12,579 nt of DNA from NCBI GenBank assembly GCA_964469765.1, contig CAYYAU010000013.1, forward strand, positions 1 to 12,579, given 5' to 3'. Below, in pieces: positions 1-7,572 of this stretch. The DNA is from CAYYAU01 sp964469765 [NCBI: uncultured Clostridia bacterium] (GTDB lineage: Bacteria > UBA6262 > WVXT01 > CAYYAU01). The translations under genes and the position numbers were made by a program. The notes beneath the pieces are model-generated. The model ran no database searches and had not been told where the DNA came from. It was given only the letters and a program-made list of their open reading frames with translations. How positions within the stretch are numbered: the stretch's first letter is position 1; each line of letters opens with the position of its first letter.

Positions 1-777
1 TATAATTTCTCCATAGATATGAGCATTTCTTTTTCTTGCATGCTCGTATGTTTCCATTACAACAATACCTGCACCTTCACTCATAACGAATCCATCTCTT
101 AGTTTATCAAACGGACGGGATGCTTTTTTTGGTTCTAAATTTCTCGTTGATAATGCCTTAGCGGCACAAAAACCCGCAACACCTAACGGTGTTATGGCAG
201 CCTCAGCACCCCCAGCTAAAATTATCTCAGCATCACCGTATCTCAACAATCTTAACGCATCTCCAATAGCATGTGCACTTGATGCACAGGCTGAAACTAC
301 GGCGTAGTTAGGGCCCTTTAATTTGAGACTGATTGCAACCTCTCCAGAGGCAATATTCGTTATAAGCATCGGAATTAAAAAAGGACTTATTTTATTTGGA
401 CCTTTCTCTAAAAGTTTAACATGCTCCTTTTCAATAGTTAAAATTCCACCCACACCAGAACCTATAATACACCCAATTCTAAAAGGATCTTCTTTAGATA
501 GGTCTAACCCACTATCCTCTAATGCCAATTGTGAAGCCGCAATTGCAAAGTGAGAAAACCTGTCTGTTTTTTTTATCTTCTTTTTATCTTTAATAAACTC
601 TTCTGGAGAAAAATCCCGCACCTCTCCAGCAATCTGAGATGTATAATTAGATGCATCAAAGAAGGATATTTTATCAATTCCAGATTTACCATGCTCCAAA
701 CTTTCCCAAAACTTTTCTTTACCTATTCCAATAGGTGAAATAATACCTATCCCTGTGACAACAATCCTTTTTCTCAT
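1..777 (-). CDS. fabF: 3-oxoacyl-ACP synthase II (KAS II), N-terminal 259 residues
   Basis: The enzyme condenses malonyl-ACP with acyl-ACP to extend fatty acids by two carbons in the cytoplasm. The frame is open from an ATG at 777 to the window edge with no stop, so the 3' end, which should hold the two catalytic histidines, lies outside. Visible residues begin MRKRIVVTGIGIISPIG, typical of FabF. The nucleophile Cys164 sits in the motif SACASSAHAIGDA, at almost the same position as in E. coli FabF. About 150 residues of a usual 410 to 415 are missing. The start is supported by GAGGTG three bases upstream (781-786). It follows acpP by 32 bases, the classic acpP-fabF order. Identity is very secure; only completeness is unknown. 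Confidence 0.96.
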   Translation of the reverse strand, partial: MRKRIVVTGIGIISPIGIGKEKFWESLEHGKSGIDKISFFDASNYTSQIAGEVRDFSPEEFIKDKKKIKKTDRFSHFAIAASQLALEDSGLDLSKEDPFRIGCIIGSGVGGILTIEKEHVKLLEKGPNKISPFLIPMLITNIASGEVAISLKLKGPNYAVVSACASSAHAIGDALRLLRYGDAEIILAGGAEAAITPLGVAGFCAAKALSTRNLEPKKASRPFDKLRDGFVMSEGAGIVVMETYEHARKRNAHIYGEII

Positions 778-809
778 TAACACCTCAAAATTGAAATTTT
801 AATTAAAAA

Positions 810-1058
810 CTACTGATTTGCTTGCTCAGCCACTTTTTTATTAATGTACTCTATTGCTTTACCAACGGTATCAAGCTTCTCAGCATCCTCATCAGGAATT
901 TCGATGTTAAACTTCTCTTCAAGAGCCATCACAAGCTCTACTGTGTCTAAGGAATCGGCTCCTAAATCATTAATAAATGAAGCCTCCATCGTCACCTCTT
1001 GAGGATCAACTCCTAACTGTTCAACAATAATCTGTTTTACTTGTTCAGTAACCTCCAT
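810..1058 (-). CDS. acpP: Acyl carrier protein
   Basis: This 82-residue acidic protein carries growing acyl chains on a 4'-phosphopantetheine arm. The attachment serine is Ser36 in the motif [16 protein letters not shown], and the four-helix pattern and length match the family (usually 77 to 82 residues). It begins at ATG 1058 behind a very strong ribosome binding site, GGAGGTGG at 1063-1070, the best in the fatty-acid block, which fits the high ACP level cells need. It lies between fabG and fabF. The 109-base gap upstream is the longest within this operon and might hold an extra promoter, though none is convincing. Confidence 0.98.
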   Translation of the reverse strand: MEVTEQVKQIIVEQLGVDPQEVTMEASFINDLGADSLDTVELVMALEEKFNIEIPDEDAEKLDTVGKAIEYINKKVAEQANQ

Positions 1059-1062
1059 TGTT

Positions 1063-1070
1063 CCACCTCC
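1063..1070 (-). promoter_or_regulatory. Strong ribosome binding site of acpP
   Basis: On the minus strand the sequence reads GGAGGTGG, with seven bases between GGAGG and the ATG at 1058. It is a near-perfect anti-16S match, stronger than those of the neighbouring fab genes, and probably raises ACP synthesis relative to the enzymes of the same transcript. Confidence 0.85.
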
Positions 1071-1167
1071 TTATTAATTATCCATAAGAAATCAAAAGTA
1101 AAAAATAAAAACTAACATTTTGGATATATTCTAGATATCTATCCTCTATATCTATGATATTTGATTT

Positions 1168-1908
1168 TTACATTACCATCCCTCCATCTATTCTTATCAC
1201 CTGACCAGTGATATAATCTGCTGCATCCGAAACCAAAAACAAAACTGCTTTAGCAACATCATCGGGTGTACCAAATCGGTTCATCGGAATCTGTTTTAAT
1301 AGAGACTGCTTTATATCTTCTGAAAGCACCTCCGTCATCCTTGTCTGAATAAAACCAGGTGCTATGGCATTTACGTTTATATTTCTGCTTGCAAACTCCT
1401 TAGCGCAGGTTTTAGTAAAAGCAATCACACCTGCTTTTGAGGCAGCATAGTTTGCTTGGCCAGCATTTCCAATCATACCAACAACTGAAGCAATATTTAC
1501 TATTCTTCCAGCACGTTGTTTTACCATTGTTCTTATTACTGCTTTTGTGCAATTAAAAACTCCTTTTAAATTGATATTAATAACCTTATCCCAGTCTTCT
1601 TGTGACATTCTAATAAGTAAACTGTCCTTTGTAATACCTGCATTGTTGACTAATATATCAATTCTATTAAATTTGTCAAGAGTTTTATTTATCAAATTTT
1701 CAGTAGACTCAATTGAAGAAACATCTACTTTGCAAAACAGTGTATTGGATGTAAATTGTTTAATTTCTTCCAGTGTAGATGAACCTATACTTTCATCAAT
1801 ATCCGTAATAACTGTGTTCGCACCTTCTTTGGCAAGTCTTAATGCAATTGCTTTACCTATACCTTGAGCTGAGCCTGTTATAATTGCAACCTTATCTTTT
1901 AGAATCAT
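1168..1908 (-). CDS. fabG: 3-oxoacyl-ACP reductase
   Basis: This NADPH-dependent reductase of the short-chain dehydrogenase family carries out the first reduction in each fatty-acid elongation cycle. The 246 residues match FabG length. The nucleotide-binding motif TGSAQGIG is at residues 11-18, NNAG at 88-91, an active-site Asn near 113, and the catalytic Ser141, Tyr154 and Lys158 lie in NIASVVGMIGNAG and YAASK. The C-terminus GGMVM is FabG-like. The ATG at 1908 is preceded by GGGAGATG, and the gap to the fabD stop is only 13 bases. Position between fabD and acpP supports FabG over a generic SDR. Confidence 0.97.
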   Translation of the reverse strand: MILKDKVAIITGSAQGIGKAIALRLAKEGANTVITDIDESIGSSTLEEIKQFTSNTLFCKVDVSSIESTENLINKTLDKFNRIDILVNNAGITKDSLLIRMSQEDWDKVININLKGVFNCTKAVIRTMVKQRAGRIVNIASVVGMIGNAGQANYAASKAGVIAFTKTCAKEFASRNINVNAIAPGFIQTRMTEVLSEDIKQSLLKQIPMNRFGTPDDVAKAVLFLVSDAADYITGQVIRIDGGMVM

Positions 1909-1921
1909 ATCATCTCCCTTT

Positions 1922-2857
1922 TTAGTGTAATAATGAAATTATATCTTCTATACTTTTTTTATCCTCCACGCTTCTACATTGAACCTGTGGAGCAATGCTT
2001 CTTATAAGACCTGTTAATACCTTTTTAGGCCCTATCTCAACAAATATCTCAACACTGTTTTCAATCAACATTTCAACAGTTTTTGTCCATAACACCGGAT
2101 GGTCAATCTGTTCTATTAATTCTGACCTTATCTTTTCTGTACTATCCATAAACGTTGCAGTAGTGTTTCCAACAATCGGGATGGAAGGCTTATTAAATTG
2201 ACATTTGTTTACAACCTTTCTCCATTCATCCTTAACAACACCCATCAAAGAAGAATGAAATGCACCACTTACCCTTAACGGAATAACCTTTTTGGCACCT
2301 TTTTGTTTTGCTATTTGCTCAAATGAACTTAAGCCATCAAAACTTCCAGAAACTATAATCTGTGAGGGTGAATTAAAATTTACTGCTTCGACAACATAGT
2401 TTTTTTCTTTTAAATCATTACATATAGAGAAAACATTATCTTCTTTAAGTCCTATAACTGCTAACATCCCTCCAGGATTTAATGTGCAGGCTTTTTTAAT
2501 AAGGCTAGCTCTTTCCTTTACAAGTAATAAGCCCTGTTTAAACCCAATAACCTCTGAGAACACCAAGGCTGAAAATTCTCCTAAACTGTGTCCTGCTAAA
2601 AAATGAGGAAATAACTCTTTCTCTTTTATAACTTCACCAATCGCAACAGAAACTGTAAAAACACATACCTGCGTTAACAAAGTATCTTGTAGTTCTTTCT
2701 CATCTCCATTAAATACCTTTTCTTCAAAAGAAAAACCTAAAACATCCTCACTAATAGAGAATATTTCCTTTGCTTTAGGAAAGTTTTCATATACATCCTT
2801 TCCCATTCCAATATACTGTGAAGCTTGACCCGGAAAAATAAATGCAATCTTCTTCAT
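1922..2857 (-). CDS. fabD: Malonyl-CoA:ACP malonyltransferase
   Basis: FabD transfers malonyl from CoA to ACP, making the two-carbon donor for FabH and FabF. The 311-residue protein starts with FPGQASQYIGMG (oxyanion-hole Gln11), has the nucleophile Ser91 in GHSLGE, Arg116 in the position that binds the malonyl carboxylate, and His201 in GAFHSSLM. All match E. coli FabD in spacing. The ATG at 2857 has only a weak purine-rich ribosome site (AGAAGAAAG). It lies 40 bases after fabH and 13 before fabG, so one transcript is expected. No feature is missing. Confidence 0.97.
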   Translation of the reverse strand: MKKIAFIFPGQASQYIGMGKDVYENFPKAKEIFSISEDVLGFSFEEKVFNGDEKELQDTLLTQVCVFTVSVAIGEVIKEKELFPHFLAGHSLGEFSALVFSEVIGFKQGLLLVKERASLIKKACTLNPGGMLAVIGLKEDNVFSICNDLKEKNYVVEAVNFNSPSQIIVSGSFDGLSSFEQIAKQKGAKKVIPLRVSGAFHSSLMGVVKDEWRKVVNKCQFNKPSIPIVGNTTATFMDSTEKIRSELIEQIDHPVLWTKTVEMLIENSVEIFVEIGPKKVLTGLIRSIAPQVQCRSVEDKKSIEDIISLLH

Positions 2858-2897
2858 TTTCTTTCTTCTGTCTTCTATTATTTAATATCTCTTCAAG

Positions 2898-3872
2898 TCA
2901 CCATCTAATAACAGATGCACCCCATGTAAAACCACCACCAAATGCAACAAGTTCAATTATATCACCTGATGAAAGTCTACCAGAACTGACAAGTTCATCA
3001 AGCGCAATAGCAATACTTGCTCCAGAGGTGTTACCGACTCTGTCAATGTTTACAAAAACCTTTTCTAATGGTAAATCCAACCGTTTTGCCACAGCCTGTA
3101 TAATTCTTATGTTAGCTTGATGAGGAATTAAAAATTTAATATCCTCAATAGAAAGCCCTGCTTTTTTTAATGCATCTAAAGCAGCATTTGCCATTGAAGG
3201 AACAGCCACTTTAAATGTTTCATTTCCTTTCATCTTTACAAAATGCAGTCTTTCATCCACTGTTTTATGTGAAGCAGGTAAAAGTGAGCCACCTGCTGGA
3301 AGATTCAGTAAATTGCCATATTTTCCATCTGCATATAAAGATGAAGAAAGTATTCCTTGCGCAGAACTACTCTTCTGTAGGATAACAGCCCCAGCTCCAT
3401 CTCCAAACAGCACACAGGTGGAACGGTCTTGCCAATCTGTTATTTTAGAAAGGGTATCGCTAGCAACCAAAAGCACTGTCTTCGCAAAGTCTGTTTGTAA
3501 GAACTGCTGAGCAATAACTAATCCATAAATAAACCCTGTACATGCAGCATTTATATCAAATGCTGTGCAATTTTTAGCTCCAAGTTTTTCCTGTAATACA
3601 CAGGCGGTGGAAGGAAAAATCATATCAGGAGTAATGGTTGCCACAATTATTAAATCAATATCATCTACTAAAACCCCTGCTTTTTCTAATGCGACCCTAC
3701 TTGCTTTATAAGCCAAATCTGATGTGGCCTCATTATCCTTAGCAATATGTCTTTCTTTTATACCTGTTCTTGAAGTAATCCATTCATCAGAAGTCTCTAC
3801 CATTCTTTCTAAATCCTTATTAGTAAGGATTCTTTCCGGTAAAAAAGAGCCAGTGCTAATAATCTGAATCAA
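2898..3872 (-). CDS. fabH: 3-oxoacyl-ACP synthase III
   Basis: FabH starts fatty-acid synthesis by condensing an acyl-CoA primer, often acetyl-CoA, with malonyl-ACP. The 324 residues contain the triad Cys111 (NAACTGF), His251 (IPHQAN) and Asn281 (VGNTSGAS), plus the FGDGAGA motif at about 157-163. Length and spacing equal the family norm. The start is a TTG at 3872, inside the last codons of plsX, giving a 17-base overlap; AAAGGAG six bases upstream supports it, and the protein then begins MIQIISTGSFLPE, where FabH proteins normally begin. The overlap suggests translational coupling to plsX. Confidence 0.97.
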   Translation of the reverse strand: MIQIISTGSFLPERILTNKDLERMVETSDEWITSRTGIKERHIAKDNEATSDLAYKASRVALEKAGVLVDDIDLIIVATITPDMIFPSTACVLQEKLGAKNCTAFDINAACTGFIYGLVIAQQFLQTDFAKTVLLVASDTLSKITDWQDRSTCVLFGDGAGAVILQKSSSAQGILSSSLYADGKYGNLLNLPAGGSLLPASHKTVDERLHFVKMKGNETFKVAVPSMANAALDALKKAGLSIEDIKFLIPHQANIRIIQAVAKRLDLPLEKVFVNIDRVGNTSGASIAIALDELVSSGRLSSGDIIELVAFGGGFTWGASVIRW

Positions 3873-4881
3873 TTTCTTCTCCTTTATTTAATAATATTTC
3901 TTTAAGCTTATTTTCTATATGGTGATTTACATTTTGTTCAATAAACCTCACACCCACCTTTATTGCGTTTGAAATTGCTTTTGCATTAGAATGTCCATGA
4001 CTTATAATACAAGCACCATTTACTCCTAAAAGCGGAGCTCCTCCATACTCTTCATAATTCAAGTTACCTTTAATATTTTTCATAGCTCCTTTAAGAAAAA
4101 AGGCAAAAAACTTATTTACAGGATTCTTTAAAATTTCCCTTTTTATCCATTCTTGAGCAACCTCATATATACCCTCAGCGGTTTTTATTAAAACATTGCC
4201 TACAAAACCATCACATACAACCACATCTGCAACGCCTTTAGGAATATCTCCACCTTCAATATTACCAATGAAATTGCTACTCTTATCTCTTAAAAGAGAG
4301 TAGGTTTCTAAGGTGAGACTATTACCTTTACTTTCTTCTTTCCCTATACTTAAAAGCCCTACTGTAGGGTTGGATATTTTAAATATCTCCTTTGCGTATA
4401 TCTGTCCCATTACAGCAAATTCTAAAAGATGTCTTGGTTTACAATCTACATTAGCTCCTACATCTAAAAGAAGTGATATCCCTTTGGGGGTTGGAAAAGA
4501 AAGAGCAATAGCTGGCCTTGTTACTCCAGAAATTCTACCAAGATGTATCAAAGCAGCTGCCATCACAGCACCAGAATTTCCAGCAGACACAAATGCATCC
4601 ACTTTTCTCTCATTAACTAACTGACAGCCTCTAATTATAGATGAATCCTTTTTTTGCCTACATGCATAAGAAGGTGATTCATCCATCCCTATAACTTCTG
4701 ATGTATGATAAATAGAAATTTTATTTTGGTTAAAGGTGTAATTTTGAAGTTCTTTTTCTACAATCTTTTCATTTCCAATTAAAATAAACTCATACGGTAA
4801 CTGGTTGCTTGCTAATACAGTCCCTTCAATAGGAATAGAAGGGGCATTATCACCGCCCATAGCGTCAATAGCAATTTTCAT
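3856..4881 (-). CDS. plsX: Phosphate acyltransferase PlsX
   Basis: PlsX converts acyl-ACP to acyl-phosphate, the acyl donor used by PlsY to start phospholipid synthesis at the membrane. The 341 residues open with MKIAIDAMGGDNAPSIPIEG, the family signature. Other PlsX-like stretches are SAGNSGAVMAAAL, LLDVGANVDCKP, VVCDGFVGNVLIK and, near the end, ISHGHSNAKAI. Length is normal. The ATG at 4881 has a modest AGGT ribosome site. It follows rpmF by 24 bases and overlaps fabH by 17, the conserved rpmF-plsX-fabH arrangement. Confidence 0.97.
   Translation of the reverse strand: MKIAIDAMGGDNAPSIPIEGTVLASNQLPYEFILIGNEKIVEKELQNYTFNQNKISIYHTSEVIGMDESPSYACRQKKDSSIIRGCQLVNERKVDAFVSAGNSGAVMAAALIHLGRISGVTRPAIALSFPTPKGISLLLDVGANVDCKPRHLLEFAVMGQIYAKEIFKISNPTVGLLSIGKEESKGNSLTLETYSLLRDKSSNFIGNIEGGDIPKGVADVVVCDGFVGNVLIKTAEGIYEVAQEWIKREILKNPVNKFFAFFLKGAMKNIKGNLNYEEYGGAPLLGVNGACIISHGHSNAKAISNAIKVGVRFIEQNVNHHIENKLKEILLNKGEEIDSDY
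3879..3885 (-). promoter_or_regulatory. Ribosome binding site that sets the TTG start of fabH
   Basis: AAAGGAG on the minus strand lies inside the 3' end of plsX, six bases before the TTG at 3872. It explains the non-ATG start and the overlap of the two genes. Confidence 0.7.
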
Positions 4882-4905
4882 AAATGTGACCTGATATTGG
4901 AGATT

Positions 4906-5106
4906 TTATTTAGTAGATTTTTTCTTTTCTTCTTCAAAAGTAAGTATTTGTCTTCCTTTATAAAATCCACAATTTGAACACACATGATGGGGAAGAAGAG
5001 GCTCTCCACATTGAGGACACTTCCCTATTTGAGGAAATGAAAGTTTCCAATGCGCTCTTCTTTTATCTCTGCGACTTCTTGAATGTCTTCGTTTTGGATT
5101 TGCCAT
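4906..5106 (-). CDS. rpmF: 50S ribosomal protein L32
   Basis: Small basic ribosomal protein of the large subunit. The 66 residues start MANPKRRHSRSRRDKRRAHW, the L32 hallmark, followed by a zinc ribbon with Cys30, Cys33, Cys43 and Cys46 (CPQC and CSNC), so this is the zinc-binding version. An in-frame ATG at 5139 would add 11 residues, but the start at 5106 matches the universal N-terminus and has GAAGGGAA upstream. It is the first gene after the promoter at 5164-5191. The DUF177 (yceD) gene that often precedes rpmF is absent; ndk stands there instead. Confidence 0.96.
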   Translation of the reverse strand: MANPKRRHSRSRRDKRRAHWKLSFPQIGKCPQCGEPLLPHHVCSNCGFYKGRQILTFEEEKKKSTK

Positions 5107-5163
5107 TATATATTCCCTTCTGCATTTGCTATATAACAATATTGTGTAAGAAATTTGTTCAAT

Positions 5164-5191
5164 ATTATAAGATTAAAAGAGGGTTTGTCAA
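5164..5191 (-). promoter_or_regulatory. Sigma-70-type promoter of the rpmF-plsX-fab operon
   Basis: The minus strand carries TTGACA (5191-5186), a 16-base spacer and TATAAT (5169-5164), both hexamers matching consensus exactly. Transcription would start near 5157, about 50 bases before the rpmF ATG. It lies in the only sizeable gap (104 bases) between ndk and rpmF, just after the ndk stop. This makes rpmF the likely first gene of the fatty-acid operon and separates it from the ndk group, although no terminator is visible after ndk. Confidence 0.8.
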
Positions 5192-5210
5192 GAATTTTAT
5201 TAAATTTGTT

Positions 5211-5738
5211 CTATTCTTTCATAATATTAGGAGTTATGAAGGAGTAAGTTTTACAGGGTGAAGTTTTCTCTAAACGTCTTAACTTATAACCTAATTTTTT
5301 ATATTTTTTCTTTTTCCATATAAAAATCTCATTAGGTTTAAAGAAAAAGTTTATCTCTTTCTTAGCAGATACTCTATCACAGGAACTATGAATACAATTA
5401 TGTCTATTATCTGAAGCAAATTGGTATCTTATCGTTCCTTTACGAGCAATATTTGGATCAGTATTTCCTATTAATCTCCTCATTTTTGAAATTACACCCC
5501 TTCCATAAACAACCATTACCACACAGGGGTTGGAACTCATAAACTTAACTAATGGATGATAAAAATCCTTGCCTTTATGTTCTATATAAAACTTTCTTGC
5601 CTTTTCTTCTGAGAGATAAACCATCTTACAGGCAACTATCTTAAAGTTATGTTTCTCAATAAAACTAATTAGTTTCCCTATAATTCTCTTTACTATAGCA
5701 TCCGGTTTTATAACCACCAATGTCTTTTCCATCTTCAT
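5211..5738 (-). CDS. ndk: Nucleoside diphosphate kinase with altered motif and C-terminal extension
   Basis: NDK moves the terminal phosphate between nucleoside triphosphates and diphosphates through a phosphohistidine. Visible are TLVVIKPDA (Lys11), Tyr51, Arg88, Thr93, Arg104, Asn114 and the catalytic His117, in register with E. coli NDK. The usual NxxH[GA]SD signature reads NCIHSSCD: the Gly/Ala is Ser and the Asp is Cys, with an Asp one place later. The protein is 175 residues against a usual 135 to 150; the extra 30-odd C-terminal residues are Lys-rich and unfamiliar. It starts in a 4-base ATGA overlap with the upstream gene and lacks a clear ribosome site; a second ATG at 5732 is possible. 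Confidence 0.88.
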   Translation of the reverse strand: MKMEKTLVVIKPDAIVKRIIGKLISFIEKHNFKIVACKMVYLSEEKARKFYIEHKGKDFYHPLVKFMSSNPCVVMVVYGRGVISKMRRLIGNTDPNIARKGTIRYQFASDNRHNCIHSSCDRVSAKKEINFFFKPNEIFIWKKKKYKKLGYKLRRLEKTSPCKTYSFITPNIMKE

Positions 5739-6418
5739 TTTATAGGAGAAAAATACTTTATACCCAACATCCCTCTTATTGTACTTCTTGGATTATAAGA
5801 AGCCATTCCTAAAAAAGAGACTTTGGGATAAACAAGAATATCAAAGGATACCATAAACATAATTCCATCAATATTATCAGTGCTCTTTTTAACCGTTAAC
5901 TTATTCAGCTCATACCCTAATCCTGGAAAAACTTCAATTCTACTAAACCACAGCCTTTTAGGGAAAATCAAGGCTATTCTTTTTGGATAAATCTCAAACT
6001 TCAAGGATGAAAAGCCCATTTTCTCCTTATCTTCCGAACTCTTTCCAGGGGAAACAATGTATTCAAAAGAAGGTAAATCTGTAAACTCTAGATGGAACCC
6101 ATATAAAATTCCATTTCCTTTTATTGTAGCGGTATCCTTTCCTTGAGAATAACTGGAAAAACCCACAATGAGATATGCTTTAAATTTTTCTGTCTGATAC
6201 CCCAGATGAAAAGGAAAACTAAAAGAAGAAAATGGTTTGTCTTTTTCTTCTAACTTCAAATCTGGAAAAAGGTTAGTTTTAGAGAAATTCAAGGAGAATA
6301 GTGAGATTTCTCCAAAAAACCCTTTTTCTTTTTTTAGATAATCTCCTTCTTCTGCTTCAATAGCAAAAAGAGTATTCGTTATTAAAAACAACACTGAAAT
6401 AAATATTATCTTTTTCAT
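5735..6418 (-). CDS. Exported beta-rich protein of unknown function
   Basis: I do not recognise a family. The 227-residue product begins MKKIIFISVLFLITNTLFA, a lysine pair followed by a hydrophobic segment and Ala, a good Sec signal peptide with cleavage after about residue 19. No lipobox cysteine is present. The rest is rich in alternating aromatic and polar residues (for example SLFSLNFS, FHLGYQ, YLIVGFSSYS, FPGLGYEL, LGIKYF), suggesting beta strands and possibly a small outer-membrane barrel or periplasmic beta-protein. The ATG at 6418 has AGAGGAAAA upstream. Its stop overlaps the ndk start by four bases, so the two are probably translationally coupled, though a functional link is not obvious. 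Confidence 0.75.
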   Translation of the reverse strand: MKKIIFISVLFLITNTLFAIEAEEGDYLKKEKGFFGEISLFSLNFSKTNLFPDLKLEEKDKPFSSFSFPFHLGYQTEKFKAYLIVGFSSYSQGKDTATIKGNGILYGFHLEFTDLPSFEYIVSPGKSSEDKEKMGFSSLKFEIYPKRIALIFPKRLWFSRIEVFPGLGYELNKLTVKKSTDNIDGIMFMVSFDILVYPKVSFLGMASYNPRSTIRGMLGIKYFSPIK

Positions 6419-6445
6419 ATTTTCCTCTTCTGATGCCTATTCACC

Positions 6446-6463
6446 GGTGACAGAATGGTCACC
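6446..6463. repeat. Short inverted repeat in the idh-exported protein gap
   Basis: GGTGAC, a six-base loop and GTCACC form a possible 6-bp hairpin in the 44-base gap, touching the stop codon of the dehydrogenase gene. CACCGGTG (6442-6449) overlaps it as a second palindrome. There is no following T-run on the minus strand, so it is not a typical terminator; a transcript-stability or attenuation role is possible but unproven. Confidence 0.35.
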
Positions 6464-7572
6464 TAACTCAATAGACGTTTAATCTCTTTCTCAATCGTTT
6501 CACCCATTTGAGATGTTGTTGCAACTCCTTTTAAATCATATGTAACAGCCTTTCGTTCTTTTATAACATTACTTACAGCCTTCTCCAGAATAGATGCTTT
6601 TTTATATTCATTAATGTGTTTTAAAAGCATAACACCAGAAAGGATTATTGCTGTTGGATTTACTTTATTCAATCCTTTGTATTTCGGAGCACTACCATGA
6701 GTCGGTTCAAACAAAGCAATATCATCACCAATATTTGCTCCAGGTGCAACACCTAATCCTCCAATCAAACCTGCACAAAGGTCAGAGATAATATCTCCAT
6801 AGAGATTTGGAAGAACAAGAATATCATATTTTTCTGGTTTCTGAACAAGTTGCATACACATATTATCTACAATTTTATCCTCAGCCTCAATCTGAGGATA
6901 ATTATGTGCCACGTTATAAAATGTCTCTAGAAACAGCCCGTCTGAAAACTTCATAATATTGGCTTTGTGGACAGCTGTTACTTTTTTTCTTTTATTCTTT
7001 ATTGCATACTCAAATGCAAACTTTGCTATTCTTTCTGACGCACACTTAGAAATAGGTTTTATACTTATTCCTGAGTCCTTGTTTATTTTACCTTTCCCTT
7101 TTGATTCAATAAACTTTATTAACTCCAACGTGCTTTCCTCTTTTACTTCAAACTCAACTCCTGCATATAAATCTTCTGTGTTTTCTCTTATAATAACTAT
7201 ATCTATATTCTCTTTTGCATTTGGAATGCCTAAATATGACTTACATGGTCTAACACAGGCATACAGATTAAGTTGCTTTCTTAAACTAACATTTACACTT
7301 CTGAAACCTTTTCCCACAGGAGTTGTAATTGGCCCTTTTATACCTACTTTATTCTTTCTTAAAGATTCAAAAACAGCCTTTGGTAGAGGGGTTCCTTCTT
7401 TCTCAATTATATCTTTTCCCGCTTCTACAACTTCCCATTTTATATTTATACCTGTAGATTCTATACACTTTCTTACTACTTCAACAATCTCAGGACCAAC
7501 ACCATCACCAGGTATCAATGTGACTGTATGAATACTAGAATTTGAACTCTTTGAATTTTTTAAGGTATTCAA
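6463..7572 (-). CDS. Isocitrate dehydrogenase-like beta-decarboxylating dehydrogenase
   Basis: A 369-residue member of the isocitrate/isopropylmalate dehydrogenase family; the likely reaction is isocitrate to 2-oxoglutarate and CO2. Substrate residues match isocitrate enzymes: Ser92 and Asn94 in RSVNVSLRK, Arg98, Arg108, Arg129 and Tyr136 in RENTEDLYAG, Lys203 in VHKANIMKF, Asp236, Asp260 and Asp264. Cofactor residues are mixed: Lys297, Tyr298, Val304 and Tyr345 equal the NADP-binding residues of E. coli Icd, but the Arg395 equivalent is Gly. The start is TTG at 7572 with GGAGGTG just upstream, inside leuD, giving a 38-base overlap and a Ser/Asn-rich lead of about 13 residues. Homoisocitrate or isopropylmalate activity is less likely but not excluded. 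Confidence 0.88.
   Translation of the reverse strand: MNTLKNSKSSNSSIHTVTLIPGDGVGPEIVEVVRKCIESTGINIKWEVVEAGKDIIEKEGTPLPKAVFESLRKNKVGIKGPITTPVGKGFRSVNVSLRKQLNLYACVRPCKSYLGIPNAKENIDIVIIRENTEDLYAGVEFEVKEESTLELIKFIESKGKGKINKDSGISIKPISKCASERIAKFAFEYAIKNKRKKVTAVHKANIMKFSDGLFLETFYNVAHNYPQIEAEDKIVDNMCMQLVQKPEKYDILVLPNLYGDIISDLCAGLIGGLGVAPGANIGDDIALFEPTHGSAPKYKGLNKVNPTAIILSGVMLLKHINEYKKASILEKAVSNVIKERKAVTYDLKGVATTSQMGETIEKEIKRLLS

Noticed and set aside
323-738. Two consecutive open frames on the plus strand
   Set aside because: They are opposite fabF, whose active-site motif and start are clear on the minus strand; the plus-strand translations show no motif.
1122-1144. Imperfect inverted repeat GGATA...TATCC between fabG and acpP
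   Set aside because: Only five outer base pairs hold and there is no T-run for a terminator; such short AT-rich matches are expected by chance.
6959-7531. A 190-codon open frame on the plus strand
   Set aside because: It lies entirely opposite the dehydrogenase gene, has a Phe/Ser/Ile-rich composition typical of antisense translation of an AT-rich gene, and no ribosome site or family motif.
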